Shown: one piece after another, positions 41,727-56,204 of the stretch
Layout: each line of letters begins with the position of its first letter
Numbering within the stretch: the first letter of the stretch is position 1
DNA from: Strigamia acuminata
Lineage: Eukaryota; Arthropoda; Chilopoda; Geophilomorpha; Linotaeniidae
Direction: 5' to 3'
NCBI GenBank assembly: GCA_949358305.1
Contig: OX442319.1
Span: 11,534,001-11,594,000 of the forward strand
Length of the DNA: 60,000 nucleotides
Notes under the pieces: model-generated
Seen by the model: the letters and a program-made list of their open reading frames with translations, nothing else
The model's database searches: none
What the model was told of the DNA's origin: nothing
Translations under genes and position numbers: made by a program

Positions 41727-44700
41727 CAGTTGACTTAGCACAAACATCACAAGACCAATGTCTCTGAATGTTCTGAAATAGTGTTTAAACCTTAGTAGAA
41801 AGCTTTAATGTAAGTTTTAGCAACATCCAAGAAATGATTTGGGAAAATAGACTTTTGATCTCATCACAGTTGACTTAGCACAAACACCACAAGACCAATG
41901 TCTCTAAATGTTCTGAAATAGTAGACGGCTTAGTAGACGGCTTCAATGTAAGTTTTAGCAACATCTAAGCAATGATTTAGGAGAATAGACTTTTGATCTC
42001 ATCACAGTTGACTTAGCACAAACATCACAAGACCAATGTCTCTGAATGTTCTGAAATAGTGTTTAAACCTTAGTAGAAAGCTTTAATGTAAGTTTTAGCA
42101 ACATCCAAGAAATGATTTGGGAAAATAGACTTTTGATCTCATCACAGTTGACTTAGCACAAACACCACAAGACCAATGTCTCTAAATGTTCTGAAATAGT
42201 GTTTAAACCTTAGTAGACGGCTTCAATGTAAGTTTTAGCAACATCTAAGCAATGATTTAGGAGAATAGACTTTTGATCTCATCACAGTTGACTTAGCACA
42301 AACACCACAAGACCAATGTCTCTGAATGTTCTGAAATAGTGTTTAAACTTTAGTAGAAAGCTTTAATGTAAGTTTTAGCAACATCCAAGTAATGATTTGA
42401 AAGAATAAACTTTTGATCTCATTTGACATCACAGTTGACTTAGCACAAACATCACAAGACCAATGTCTCTGAATGTTCTGAAATAGTGTTTAAACCTTAG
42501 TAGAAGGCTTCAATGTAAGTTTTAGCAACATCCAAGCAATGATTTGGAAGAATAAACTTTTGATCCCATTTGACATCACAGTTGACTTAGCACAAACATC
42601 ACAAGACCAATGTTTCTGAATGTTCTGAAATAGTGTTTAAACCTTAGTAGAAAGCTTCAATGTAAGTTTTAGCAACATCCAAGCAATAATTTGAAAGAAT
42701 AAACTTTTGATCTCATTTGACGTCACAGTTGACTTAGCACAAACACCACAAGACCAATGTGTCTGAATGTTCTGAAATAGTGTTTAAACCTTAGTAGAAG
42801 GCTTCAATGTAAGTTTTAGCAACATCCAAGCAATGATTTGAAAGAATAAACTTTTGATCTCATTTGACATCACAGTTGACTTAGCACAAACATCACAAGA
42901 CCAATGTCTCTGAATGTTCTGAAATAGTGTTTAAACCTTAGTAGAAGGCTTCAATGTAAGTTTTAGCAACATCCAAGCAATGATTTGGAAGAATAAATTT
43001 TTGATCTCATTTGACATCACAGTTGACTTAGCACAAACACCACAAACCAATGTCTCTGAATGTTCTAAAAAATAGTGTTTAAACCTTAGTAGAAGGCTTC
43101 AATGTAAGTTTTAGCAACATCCAAGCAATGATTTGGGAGAATAGACTTTTGATCTCATCACAGTTGACTTAGCACAAACACCACAAGACCAATGTCTCTG
43201 AATGTTTAGAAATAGTGTTTAAACCTTAGTAGAAGGCTTCAATGTAAGTGTTAGCAACATCCAAGCAATAATTTGAAAGAATAAACTTTTGATCTCATTT
43301 GACATCACAGTTGACTTAGCACAAACACCACAAACCAATGTCTCTGAATGTTCTGAAATAGTGTTTAAACCTTAGTAGAAGGCTTCAATGTAAGTTTTAG
43401 CAACATCCAAGCAATGATTTGGGAGAATAGACTTTTGATCTCATCACAGTTGACTTAGCACAAACATCACAAGACCAATGTCTCTGAATGTTTTGAAATA
43501 GTGTTTAAACCTTAGTAGAAAGCTTCAATGTAAGTTTTAGCAACATCCAAGAAATGATTTGGGAAAATAGACTTTTGATCTCATCACAGTTGACTTAGCA
43601 CAAACACCACAAGACCAATGTCTCTAAATGTTCTGAAATAGTGTTTAAACCTTAGTAGACGGCTTCAATGTAAGTTTTAGCAACATCTAAGCAATGATTT
43701 GGGAGAATAGACTTTTGATCTCATCACAGTTGACTTAGCACAAACACCACAAGACCAATGTCTCTGAATGTTCTGAAATAGTGTTTAAACTTTAGTAGAA
43801 AGCTTTAATGTAAGTTTTAGCAACATCCAAGCAATGATTTGAAAGAATAAACTTTTGATCTCATTTGACATCACAGTTGACTTAGCACAAACATCACAAG
43901 ACCAATGTCTCTGAATGTTCTGAAATAGTGTTTAAACCTTAGTAGAAGGCTTCAATGTAAGTTTTAGCAACATCCAAGCAATGATTTGGAAGAATAAACT
44001 TTTGATCCCATTTGACGTCACAGTTGACTTAGCACAAACACCACAAGACCAATGTGTCTGAATGTTCTGAAATAGTGTTTAAACCTTAGTAGAAGGCTTC
44101 AATGTAAGTTTTAGCAACATCCAAGCAATGATTTGAAAGAATAAACTTTTGATCTCATTTGACATCACAGTTGACTTAGCACAAACATCACAAGACCAAT
44201 GTCTCTGAATGTTCTGAAATAGTGTTTAAACCTTAGTAGAAGGCTTCAATGTAAGTTTTAGCAACATCCAAGCAATGATTTGGAAGAATAAATTTTTGAT
44301 CTCATTTGACATCACAGTTGACTTAGCACAAACACCACAAACCAATGTCTCTGAATGTTCTAAAAAATAGTGTTTAAACCTTAGTAGAAGGCTTCAATGT
44401 AAGTTTTAGCAACATCCAAGCAATGATTTGGGAGAATAGACTTTTGATCTCATCACAGTTGACTTAGCACAAACATCACAAGACCAATGTCTCTGAATGT
44501 TTTGAAATAATGTTTAAACCTTAGTAGAAAGCTTTAATGTAAGTTTTAGCAACATCCAAGCAATGATTTGGGAGAATAGACTTTTGATCTCATCACAGTT
44601 GACTTAGCACAAACATCACAAGACCAATGTCTCTGAATGTTCTGAAATAGTGTTTAAACCTTAGTAGAAAGCTTTAATGTAAGTTTTAGCAACATCCAAG

Positions 44701-47700
44701 AAATGATTTGGGAAAATAGACTTTTGATCTCATCACAGTTGACTTAGCACAAACATCACAAGACCAATGTCTCTGAATGTTCTGAAATAGTGTTTAAACC
44801 TTAGTAGAAAGCTTTAATGTAAGTTTTAGCAACAATCAAGAAATGATTTGGGAAAATAGACTTTTGATCTCATCACAGTTGACTTAGCACAAACACCACA
44901 AGACCAATGTCTCTGAATGTTCTGAAATAGTGTTTAAACCTTAGTAGAAGGCTTCAATGTTAGTTTTAGCAACATCCAAGCAATAATTTGAAAGAATAAA
45001 CTTTTGATCTCATTTGACATCACAGTTGACTTAGCACAAACACCACAAACCAATGTCTCTGAATGTTTAGAAATAGTGTTTAAACCTTAGTAGAAAGCTT
45101 TAATGTAAGTTTTAGCAACATCCAAGCAATGATTTGGGAGAATAGACTTTTGATCTCATCACAGTTGACTTAGCACAAACACCACAAGACCAATGTCTCT
45201 GAATGTTTAGAAATAGTGTTTAAACCTTAGTAGAAGGCTTCAATGTAAGTGTTAGCAACATCCAAGCAATAATTTGAAAGAATAAACTTTTGATCTCATT
45301 TGACATCACAGTTGACTTAGCACAAACACCACAAACCAATGTCTCTGAATGTTCTGAAATAGTGTTTAAACCTTAGTAGAAGGCTTCAATGTAAGTTTTA
45401 GCAACATCCAAGCAATGATTTGGGAGAATAGACTTTTGATCTCATCACAGTTGACTTAGCACAAACATCACAAGACCAATGTCTCTGAATGTTTTGAAAT
45501 AGTGTTTAAACCTTAGTAGAAAGCTTTAATGTAAGTTTTAGCAACATCCAAGCAATGATTTGGGAGAATAGACTTTTGATCTCATCACAGTTGACTTAGC
45601 ACAAACATCACAAGACCAATGTCTCTGAATGTTTTGAAATAGTGTTTAAACCTTAGTAGAAAGCTTTAATGTAAGTTTTAGCAACATCCAAGAAATGATT
45701 TGGGAAAATAGACTTTTGATCTCATCACAGTTGACTTAGCACAAACACCACAAGACCAATGTCTCTAAATGTTCTGAAATAGTGTTTAAACCTTAGTAGA
45801 CGGCTTCAATGTAAGTTTTAGCAACATCTAAGCAATGATTTAGGAGAATAGACTTTTGATCTCATCACAGTTGACTTAGCACAAACACCACAAGACCAAT
45901 GTCTCTGAATGTTCTGAAATAGTGTTTAAACTTTAGTAGAAAGCTTTAATGTAAGTTTTAGCAACATCCAAGTAATGATTTGAAAGAATAAACTTTTGAT
46001 CTCATTTGACATCACAGTTGACTTAGCACAAACATCACAAGACCAATGTCTCTGAATGTTCTGAAATAGTGTTTAAACCTTAGTAGAAGGCTTCAATGTA
46101 AGTTTTAGCAACATCCAAGCAATGATTTGGAAGAATAAACTTTTGATCCCATTTGACATCACAGTTGACTTAGCACAAACATCACAAGACCAATGTTTCT
46201 GAATGTTCTGAAATAGTGTTTAAACCTTAGTAGAAAGCTTCAATGTAAGTTTTAGCAACATCCAAGCAATAATTTGAAAGAATAAACTTTTGATCTCATT
46301 TGACGTCACAGTTGACTTAGCACAAACACCACAAGACCAATGTGTCTGAATGTTCTGAAATAGTGTTTAAACCTTAGTAGAAGGCTTCAATGTAAGTTTT
46401 AGCAACATCCAAGCAATGATTTGAAAGAATAAACTTTTGATCTCATTTGACATCACAGTTGACTTAGCACAAACATCACAAGACCAATGTCTCTGAATGT
46501 TCTGAAATAGTGTTTAAACCTTAGTAGAAGGCTTCAATGTAAGTTTTAGCAACATCCAAGCAATGATTTGGAAGAATAAATTTTTGATCTCATTTGACAT
46601 CACAGTTGACTTAGCACAAACACCACAAACCAATGTCTCTGAATGTTCTAAAAAATAGTGTTTAAACCTTAGTAGAAGGCTTCAATGTAAGTTTTAGCAA
46701 CATCCAAGCAATGATTTGGGAGAATAGACTTTTGATCTCATCACAGTTGACTTAGCACAAACATCACAAGACCAATGTCTCTGAATGTTTTGAAATAGTG
46801 TTTAAACCTTAGTAGAAAGCTTTAATGTAAGTTTTAGCAACATCCAAGCAATGATTTGGGAGAATAGACTTTTGATCTCATCACAGTTGACTTAGCACAA
46901 ACATCACAAGACCAATGTCTCTAAATGTTCTGAAATAGTGTTTAAACCTTAGTAGAAAGCTTTAATGTAAGTTTTAGCAACATCCAAGCAATGATTTGGG
47001 AGAATAGACTTTTGATCTCATCACAGTTGACTTAGCACAAACATCACAAGACCAATGTCTCTGAATGTTCTGAAATAGTGTTTAAACCTTAGTAGAAGGC
47101 TTCAATGTTAGTTTTAGCAACATCCAAGCAATAATTTGAAAGAATAAACTTTTGATCTCATTTGACATCACAGTTGACTTAGCACAAACACCACAAACCA
47201 ATGTCTCTGAATGTTCTGAAATAGTGTTTAAACCTTAGTAGAAGGCTTCAATGTAAGTTTTAGCAACATCCAAGCAATGATTTGAGAGAATAGACTTTTG
47301 ATCTCATCACAGTTGACTTAGCACAAACACCACAAGACCAATGTCTCTGAATGTTTAGAAATAGTGTTTAAACCTTAGTAGAAGGCTTCAATGTAAGTGT
47401 TAGCAACATCCAAGCAATAATTTGAAAGAATAAACTTTTGATCTCATTTGACATCACAGTTGACTTAGCACAAACACCACAAACCAATGTCTCTGAATGT
47501 TCTGAAATAGTGTTTAAACCTTAGTAGAAGGCTTCAATGTAAGTTTTAGCAACATCCAAGCAATGATTTGGGAGAATAGACTTTTGATCTCATCACAGTT
47601 GACTTAGCACAAACATCACAAGACCAATGTCTCTGAATGTTTTGAAATAGTGTTTAAACCTTAGTAGAAAGCTTTAATGTAAGTTTTAGCAACATCCAAG

Positions 47701-50700
47701 CAATGATTTGGGAGAATAGACTTTTGATCTCATCACAGTTGACTTAGCACAAACATCACAAGACCAATGTCTCTGAATGTTCTGAAATAGTGTTTAAACC
47801 TTAGTAGAAAGCTTTAATGTAAGTTTTAGCAACATCCAAGAAATGATTTGGGAAAATAGACTTTTGATCTCATCACAGTTGACTTAGCACAAACACCACA
47901 AGACCAATGTCTCTAAATGTTCTGAAATAGTGTTTAAACCTTAGTAGACGGCTTCAATGTAAGTTTTAGCAACATCTAAGCAATGATTTAGGAGAATAGA
48001 CTTTTGATCTCATCACAGTTGACTTAGCACAAACATCACAAGACCAATGTCTCTGAATGTTCTGAAATAGTGTTTAAACCTTAGTAGAAAGCTTTAATGT
48101 AAGTTTTAGCAACATCCAAGAAATGATTTGGGAAAATAGACTTTTGATCTCATCACAGTTGACTTAGCACAAACACCACAAGACCAATGTCTCTAAATGT
48201 TCTGAAATAGTGTTTAAACCTTAGTAGACGGCTTCAATGTAAGTTTTAGCAACATCTAAGCAATGATTTAGGAGAATAGACTTTTGATCTCATCACAGTT
48301 GACTTAGCACAAACACCACAAGACCAATGTCTCTGAATGTTCTGAAATAGTGTTTAAACTTTAGTAGAAAGCTTTAATGTAAGTTTTAGCAACATCCAAG
48401 TAATGATTTGAAAGAATAAACTTTTGATCTCATTTGACATCACAGTTGACTTAGCACAAACATCACAAGACCAATGTCTCTGAATGTTCTGAAATAGTGT
48501 TTAAACCTTAGTAGAAGGCTTCAATGTAAGTTTTAGCAACATCCAAGCAATGATTTGGAAGAATAAACTTTTGATCACATTTGACATCACAGTTGACTTA
48601 GCACAAACATCACAAGACCAATGTTTCTGAATGTTCTGAAATAGTGTTTAAACCTTAGTAGAAAGCTTCAATGTAAGTTTTAGCAACATCCAAGCAATAA
48701 TTTGAAAGAATAAACTTTTGATCTCATTTGACGTCACAGTTGACTTAGCACAAACACCACAAGACCAATGTGTCTGAATGTTCTGAAATAGTGTTTAAAC
48801 CTTAGTAGAAGGCTTCAATGTAAGTTTTAGCAACATCCAAGCAATGATTTGAAAGAATAAACTTTTGATCTCATTTGACACCACAGTTGACTTAGCACAA
48901 ACATCACAAGACCAATGTCTCTGAATGTTCTGAAATAGTGTTTAAACCTTAGTAGAAGGCTTCAATGTAAGTTTTAGCAACATCCAAGCAATGATTTGGA
49001 AGAATAAATTTTTGATCTCATTTGACATCACAGTTGACTTAGCACAAACACCACAAACCAATGTCTCTGAATGTTCTAAAAAATAGTGTTTAAACCTTAG
49101 TAGAAGGCTTCAATGTAAGTTTTAGCAACATCCAAGCAATGATTTGGGAGAATAGACTTTTGATCTCATCACAGTTGACTTAGCACAAACATCACAAGAC
49201 CAATGTCTCTGAATGTTTTGAAATAGTGTTTAAACCTTAGTAGAAAGCTTTAATGTAAGTTTTAGCAACATCCAAGAAATGATTTGGGAAAATAGACTTT
49301 TGATCTCATCACAGTTGACTTAGCACAAACACCACAAGACCAATGTCTCTAAATGTTCTGAAATAGTGTTTAAACCTTAGTAGACGGCTTCAATGTAAGT
49401 TTTAGCAACATCTAAGCAATGATTTGGGAGAATAGACTTTTGATCTCATCACAGTTGACTTAGCACAAACACCACAAGACCAATGTCTCTGAATGTTCTG
49501 AAATAGTGTTTAAACTTTAGTAGAAAGCTTTAATGTAAGTTTTAGCAACATCCAAGCAATGATTTGAAAGAATAAACTTTTGATCTCATTTGACATCACA
49601 GTTGACTTAGCACAAACATCACAAGACCAATGTCTCTGAATGTTCTGAAATAGTGTTTAAACCTTAGTAGAAGGCTTCAATGTAAGTTTTAGCAACATCC
49701 AAGCAATGATTTGGAAGAATAAACTTTTGATCCCATTTGACGTCACAGTTGACTTAGCACAAACACCACAAACCAATGTCTCTGAATGTTCTAAAAAATA
49801 GTGTTTAAACCTTAGTAGAAGGCTTCAATGTAAGTTTTAGCAACATCCAAGCAATGATTTGGGAGAATAGACTTTTGATCTCATCACAGTTGACTTAGCA
49901 CAAACATCACAAGACCAATGTCTCTGAATGTTTTGAAATAGTGTTTAAACCTTAGTAGAAAGCTTTAATGTAAGTTTTAGCAACATCCAAGCAATGATTT
50001 GGGAGAATAGACTTTTGATCTCATCACAGTTGACTTAGCACAAACATCACAAGACCAATGTCTCTGAATGTTCTGAAATAGTGTTTAAACCTTAGTAGAA
50101 AGCTTTAATGTAAGTTTTAGCAACATCCAAGCAATGATTTGGGAGAATAGACTTTTGATCTCATCACAGTTGACTTAGCACAAACATCACAAGACCAATG
50201 TCTCTGAATGTTCTGAAATAGTGTTTAAACCTTAGTAGAAGGCTTCAATGTTAGTTTTAGCAACATCCAAGCAATAATTTGAAAGAATAAACTTTTGATC
50301 TCATTTGACATCACAGTTGACTTAGCACAAACACCACAAACCAATGTCTCTGAATGTTCTGAAATAGTGTTTAAACCTTAGTAGAAGGCTTCAATGTAAG
50401 TTTTAGCAACATCCAAGCAATGATTTGAGAGAATAGACTTTTGATCTCATCACAGTTGACTTAGCACAAACACCACAAGACCAATGTCTCTGAATGTTTA
50501 GAAATAGTGTTTAAACCTTAGTAGAAGGCTTCAATGTAAGTGTTAGCAACATCCAAGCAATAATTTGAAAGAATAAACTTTTGATCTCATTTGACATCAC
50601 AGTTGACTTAGCACAAACACCACAAACCAATGTCTCTGAATGTTCTGAAATAGTGTTTAAACCTTAGTAGAAGGCTTCAATGTAAGTTTTAGCAACATCC

Positions 50701-53467
50701 AAGCAATGATTTGGGAGAATAGACTTTTGATCTCATCACAGTTGACTTAGCACAAACATCACAAGACCAATGTCTCTGAATGTTTTGAAATAGTGTTTAA
50801 ACCTTAGTAGAAAGCTTTAATGTAAGTTTTAGCAACATCCAAGCAATGATTTGGGAGAATAGACTTTTGATCTCATCACAGTTGACTTAGCACAAACATC
50901 ACAAGACCAATGTCTCTGAATGTTCTGAAATAGTGTTTAAACCTTAGTAGAAAGCTTTAATGTAAGTTTTAGCAACATCCAAGAAATGATTTGGGAAAAT
51001 AGACTTTTGATCTCATCACAGTTGACTTAGCACAAACACCACAAGACCAATGTCTCTAAATGTTCTGAAATAGTGTTTAAACCTTAGTAGACGGCTTCAA
51101 TGTAAGTTTTAGCAACATCTAAGCAATGATTTAGAAGAATAGACTTTTGATCTCATCACAGTTGACTTAGCACAAACATCACAAGACCAATGTCTCTGAA
51201 TGTTCTGAAATAGTGTTTAAACCTTAGTAGAAAGCTTTAATGTAAGTTTTAGCAACATCCAAGAAATGATTTGGGAAAATAGACTTTTGATCTCATCACA
51301 GTTGACTTAGCACAAACACCACAAGACCAATGTCTCTAAATGTTCTGAAATAGTGTTTAAACCTTAGTAGACGGCTTCAATGTAAGTTTTAGCAACATCT
51401 AAGCAATGATTTAGGAGAATAGACTTTTGATCTCATCACAGTTGACTTAGCACAAACACCACAAGACCAATGTCTCTGAATGTTCTGAAATAGTGTTTAA
51501 ACTTTAGTAGAAAGCTTTAATGTAAGTTTTAGCAACATCCAAGTAATGATTTGAAAGAATAAACTTTTGATCTCATTTGACATCACAGTTGACTTAGCAC
51601 AAACATCACAAGACCAATGTCTCTGAATGTTCTGAAATAGTGTTTAAACCTTAGTAGAAGGCTTCAATGTAAGTTTTAGCAACATCCAAGCAATGATTTG
51701 GAAGAATAAACTTTTGATCACATTTGACATCACAGTTGACTTAGCACAAACATCACAAGACCAATGTTTCTGAATGTTCTGAAATAGTGTTTAAACCTTA
51801 GTAGAAAGCTTCAATGTAAGTTTTAGCAACATCCAAGCAATAATTTGAAAGAATAAACTTTTGATCTCATTTGACGTCACAGTTGACTTAGCACAAACAC
51901 CACAAGACCAATGTGTCTGAATGTTCTGAAATAGTGTTTAAACCTTAGTAGAAGGCTTCAATGTAAGTTTTAGCAACATCCAAGCAATGATTTGAAAGAA
52001 TAAACTTTTGATCTCATTTGACACCACAGTTGACTTAGCACAAACATCACAAGACCAATGTCTCTGAATGTTCTGAAATAGTGTTTAAACCTTAGTAGAA
52101 GGCTTCAATGTAAGTTTTAGCAACATCCAAGCAATGATTTGGAAGAATAAATTTTTGATCTCATTTGACATCACAGTTGACTTAGCACAAACACCACAAA
52201 CCAATGTCTCTGAATGTTCTAAAAAATAGTGTTTAAACCTTAGTAGAAGGCTTCAATGTAAGTTTTAGCAACATCCAAGCAATGATTTGGGAGAATAGAC
52301 TTTTGATCTCATCACAGTTGACTTAGCACAAACATCACAAGACCAATGTCTCTGAATGTTTTGAAATAGTGTTTAAACCTTAGTAGAAAGCTTTAATGTA
52401 AGTTTTAGCAACATCCAAGCAATGATTTGGGAGAATAGACTTTTGATCTCATCACAGTTGACTTAGCACAAACATCACAAGACCAATGTCTCTGAATGTT
52501 TTGAAATAGTGTTTAAACCTTAGTAGAAAGCTTTAATGTAAGTTTTAGCAACATCCAAGAAATGATTTGGGAAAATAGACTTTTGATCTCATCACAGTTG
52601 ACTTAGCACAAACACCACAAGACCAATGTCTCTAAATGTTCTGAAATAGTGTTTAAACCTTAGTAGACGGCTTCAATGTAAGTTTTAGCAACATCTAAGC
52701 AATGATTTGGGAGAATAGACTTTTGATCTCATCACAGTTGACTTAGCACAAACACCACAAGACCAATGTCTCTGAATGTTCTGAAATAGTGTTTAAACTT
52801 TAGTAGAAAGCTTTAATGTAAGTTTTAGCAACATCCAAGCAATGATTTGAAAGAATAAACTTTTGATCTCATTTGACATCACAGTTGACTTAGCACAAAC
52901 ATCACAAGACCAATGTCTCTGAATGTTCTGAAATAGTGTTTAAACCTTAGTAGAAGGCTTCAATGTAAGTTTTAGCAACATCCAAGCAATGATTTGGAAG
53001 AATAAACTTTTGATCCCATTTGACGTCACAGTTGACTTAGCACAAACACCACAAGACCAATGTGTCTGAATGTTCTGAAATAGTGTTTAAACCTTAGTAG
53101 AAGGCTTCAATGTAAGTTTTAGCAACATCCAAGCAATGATTTGGAAGAATAAATTTTTGATCTCATTTGACATCACAGTTGACTTAGCACAAACACCACA
53201 AACCAATGTCTCTGAATGTTCTAAAAAATAGTGTTTAAACCTTAGTAGAAGGCTTCAATGTAAGTTTTAGCAACATCCAAGCAATGATTTGGGAGAATAG
53301 ACTTTTGATCTCATCACAGTTGACTTAGCACAAACATCACAAGACCAATGTCTCTGAATGTTTTGAAATAGTGTTTAAACCTTAGTAGAAAGCTTTAATG
53401 TAAGTTTTAGCAACATCCAAGCAATGATTTGGGAGAATAGACTTTTGATCTCATCACAGTTGACTTA
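41727..53467 (+). repeat. Satellite array, right part (about 82 monomers, higher-order structure)
   Basis: Same monomer family as 28570-33096. Rare variants recur at fixed distance: TTGATCACAT at 48571 and 51714, and CACCACAGTTGACTT around 48881 and 52024, both 3,143 bp apart. Blocks of about 22 monomers have thus been duplicated as units. One aberrant short junction monomer lies at about 41920-41945 (GTAGACGGCTTAGTAGACGG). The array ends abruptly within a monomer at GACTTA (53467). Confidence 0.97.
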
Positions 53468-54003
53468 TGTTGTAGTAAAATATGAGATCTATGAATACGC
53501 ATTTAAGATGCAATTCTTGATTTCTACCTCAAGGAGGGATTTAAAGGGATGAAGGAGGAAATCACCCGAGGCAAGGCCATGGGAAAGTGCATTAAATTAT
53601 TCTGCTGTTTGAATTAAAGAGTTTTAAAAGGAAGTAGGTCATTGACTTCACCTGCTTCTATCACAACTGGTTTTTTTGGAACGTTTCATTTTACTGGAGG
53701 GAAAATGAATAAATGACGTGATTTGTTTACATGTACTTTGTTGGCAAAATCACACATATTAACCATTTTTAGGAAAGTGGGAGGTAATTAAAGTGAAAGT
53801 GGGGGTAAATCGTATGGACTTCCAATGACAGTGGGCAACATTTGCCATTGTTTAAAGTTTTCTGAGGGTATTGGAAGTGGGGGTTACGGCAAAATTAAAA
53901 GTGGGGGTAATTTTAAACGGTTTGTCTCGAGATGGTGAGTCGAATGCTATATTGCACGTATGGGTCAGGGTGTTTGATCACATGTTGAATCTGCACTTGG
54001 TGA
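53468..54003. other. Non-coding DNA after the satellite
   Basis: AT-rich sequence with a G-rich word AAGTGGGGGTAA and variants three or four times between 53775 and 53915. A short frame over 53871-54071 has no recognisable domain. The abrupt satellite edge is followed six bases later by AGTAAAATATGAG, which could be the terminus of the following element. Confidence 0.5.
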
Positions 54004-54290
54004 AATTTTGGCTATGTCCAACACGCTTCATTGGTGAAATTTTGGCTATGTCCAACACGCTTTGTTGGTGAAATTTGAGCCAACACGCTTCGTTGGTGAT
54101 ATTTTGACTATGTTCCACAAGCTTGGTTTGATATTTCGGCTATGTTCCACAAGCTTGGTTTGATATTTTGACTATGTCCATCACGCTTGGTTCGATATTT
54201 TGACTAAGTTCCACAAGCTTGGTTTGATATTCCGGCTATGTCCATCACGCTTGGTTCGATATTTTGACTAAGTTCCACAAGCTTCTGTAT
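54004..54290 (+). repeat. 32-34-bp minisatellite, about 9 units
   Basis: Degenerate tandem units of ATTTTGGCTATGTCCAACAC plus GCTTCATTGGTGAA that drift to ATTTTGACTAAGTTCCACAA plus GCTTGGTTTGAT along the array. Confidence 0.85.
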
Positions 54291-54355
54291 TTATATTTGT
54301 ACTTATTTCTTATTTCATGTATTTATATTTGCAATTATTTCTTATTTTAATTAAA

Positions 54356-54554
54356 ATTCAATTCATTTGTAAATAAATGTATTAAGATTTTTTAATAAAA
54401 AAGTCAATTGAAATGTTTAATAGGAAATGTAAAATGTCTAATTCATTTCATTTACAAATAAATGTATTAAGAATTTTTACATTTCCTATTAAACATTTCA
54501 ATTGACTTTTTTATTAAAAAATCTTAATACATTTATCTGCAAATAAATTGAATT
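54356..54554. repeat. Inverted repeat, 79-bp arms, 41-bp spacer
   Basis: 54356-54434 (AATTCAATTCATTTG to GGAAATGTAAAA) is matched by its near-perfect reverse complement at 54476-54554 (TTTTACATTTCC to AAATTGAATT). It is strongly AT-rich. A smaller palindrome, AATCAAATGA with TCATTTGATT, lies near 54910-54935. Confidence 0.85.
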
Positions 54555-55511
54555 ATCTTTATTTGACCTAAAAACAATTTCATTTTAAATAAAAATTCAA
54601 TTGTCCCTGGGGAAATTTTTTTTATTCACAAATGAAATGTGACCTAGTTGAAAGACCAGTTTAATTGCAAAAGAGTTGAAATGTATTAACACAATTTAAA
54701 ATGAGAATTCGTTTGATTTTTTTGTCCTGTGTGTTGTTATTAATTCCTTATTTTAATTCTATTTACAAAAAAAAAAATAAAACTTATTTTTAAATAAGAA
54801 AAAGTTAATTGAAAGAAAGTTTTTATTTGTTAATAGATATTAAAGTTGGAATTTATTAAACCAATTTAAAAATGAAATGGAATTAGAATTAAAACTATCC
54901 ATTAGAAAAAATCAAATGAATTCTCATTTGATTCTTTTTAATTCCATTTTAACTTTTATAATTAATAATTTTCATTTACAAATGAAAATTTTATTCCTTC
55001 TAAGTAATGGAACTTTCCAAAACCAGCTGTGTTAAAAGTAAGCCATGTGACAGCATGTAATATATCTTGTAGGAAAAACGGATATGTGATCAAACAAACA
55101 AATTGATAAACATTTATCAAAACAAAAAAAAACAAAAAAAAAAATGTTAAACAGTCGAATGAAAATATTTTTTTCCTCACCAGCAATTAAATTTCCCCCG
55201 AAGGCTTTTGCTCTTTAAAAACAAAAATAGCCTTTAGAGATTTTTTTTTTAATGAGTCAGAAAAACAGGTTTTCAAAGTGACTCAATCAGAAATAAATGA
55301 ATAATAAATTGTAAAGAAAAATAATTTTATTCAGCTTTTAATTAAAAATTCTTTTACACATTTTATTTGTTTTTCAAAATTTTTTTTTTACATTGACAAA
55401 CGAGTTAGCAGAACAGGGGGCACTGCAATGATTACATACGTCACAATTAAACAAGACACTGTTAAATGAATGGCGTAAGAATGCTCTAGTATGTTCATAA
55501 AACTCCATTTT
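54555..55511. other. AT-rich non-coding DNA
   Basis: Long A and T runs. A 74-codon minus-strand frame at 54962-55186 encodes a Phe-rich hydrophobic peptide from a poly-A tract and is probably fortuitous. No other feature is seen. Confidence 0.55.
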
Positions 55512-55805
55512 TTATAAACATTCCTTCTCTTCATCAAAAAAATCTATATCCTTAATTTTCTTGCCCGGAATAATTTGATACAACTGCCTTATGTGTACTC
55601 TTGTTTCTGAGTTGAGAGAATCATGTATTATTCTTGCTCTTCTTTTTATTATTTTGCTTAGTTCAGGAAATTGTCCATCAATGCGAAATACAAATGCAAA
55701 ATTATTTATATCTGTAATTTCAGCCCCCCATCTACTTATAAGTTCAAAGATTATTTGCAGTAATATTTTCTCACTTTTTTCATAAGTTGCACAAAAAAAT
55801 TCCAT
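55512..55805 (-). CDS. Hypothetical protein, 97 aa, in the Polinton-like cluster
   Basis: Not recognised. It is a small protein with balanced composition, unlike the surrounding AT-rich noise, a W-G motif (SRWGAEI) near residue 25, a basic patch KIIKRRAR and an acidic C-terminus (DFFDEEKE). It lies on the same strand as the protease and integrase, has an ATG start at 55805 and ends about 400 bp before the next small frame. It weakly resembles the 93-aa protein at 56205: hydrophobic helix, then W/Y-G-A/G-x-I, about ten residues, then a hydrophobic stretch ending in Arg. It could be an accessory gene of the element. Confidence 0.45.
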   Translation of the reverse strand: MEFFCATYEKSEKILLQIIFELISRWGAEITDINNFAFVFRIDGQFPELSKIIKRRARIIHDSLNSETRVHIRQLYQIIPGKKIKDIDFFDEEKECL

Positions 55806-56204
55806 GTTATTCAGCTGAGAAATAATTTATTTTTAATTGAAAATTTAATTAAAATGATGTTTACATACTATATTTTTAATTTATTTTTAATTGAAAATTT
55901 ATTTAAAAGCAATTTTATTTATATTTTTTTAAATTTATTTATTTATTATGCATTTGCCGGATGAGTCACGCTGCTTTAATATAATTACATGGTCACGTGT
56001 TTTGAATTAAATCAGGTGTTTATTCACATATTCATTTTTATTTCCAGATTTAATATGTGAAATATAATTTGTAATTACACCCAATTAATCAAAAGACTAT
56101 TTCCTTATTCAGAGAAAAAACAGTAAAATTAACAATATAAATATTATTTTAAAAACTTGTGATAATTAATTACATAATGCCGCATTATATATATAGAGTA
56201 GCAT
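55806..56204. other. AT-rich intergenic DNA
   Basis: Contains the direct repeat AATTTATTTTTAATTGAAAA at about 55826 and 55877. No gene or RNA feature is recognised. Confidence 0.55.

Noticed and set aside
54962-55186. 74-codon Phe-rich frame resembling a small membrane protein
   Set aside because: The hydrophobic run is encoded by long homopolymer tracts in AT-rich DNA; there is no other support.
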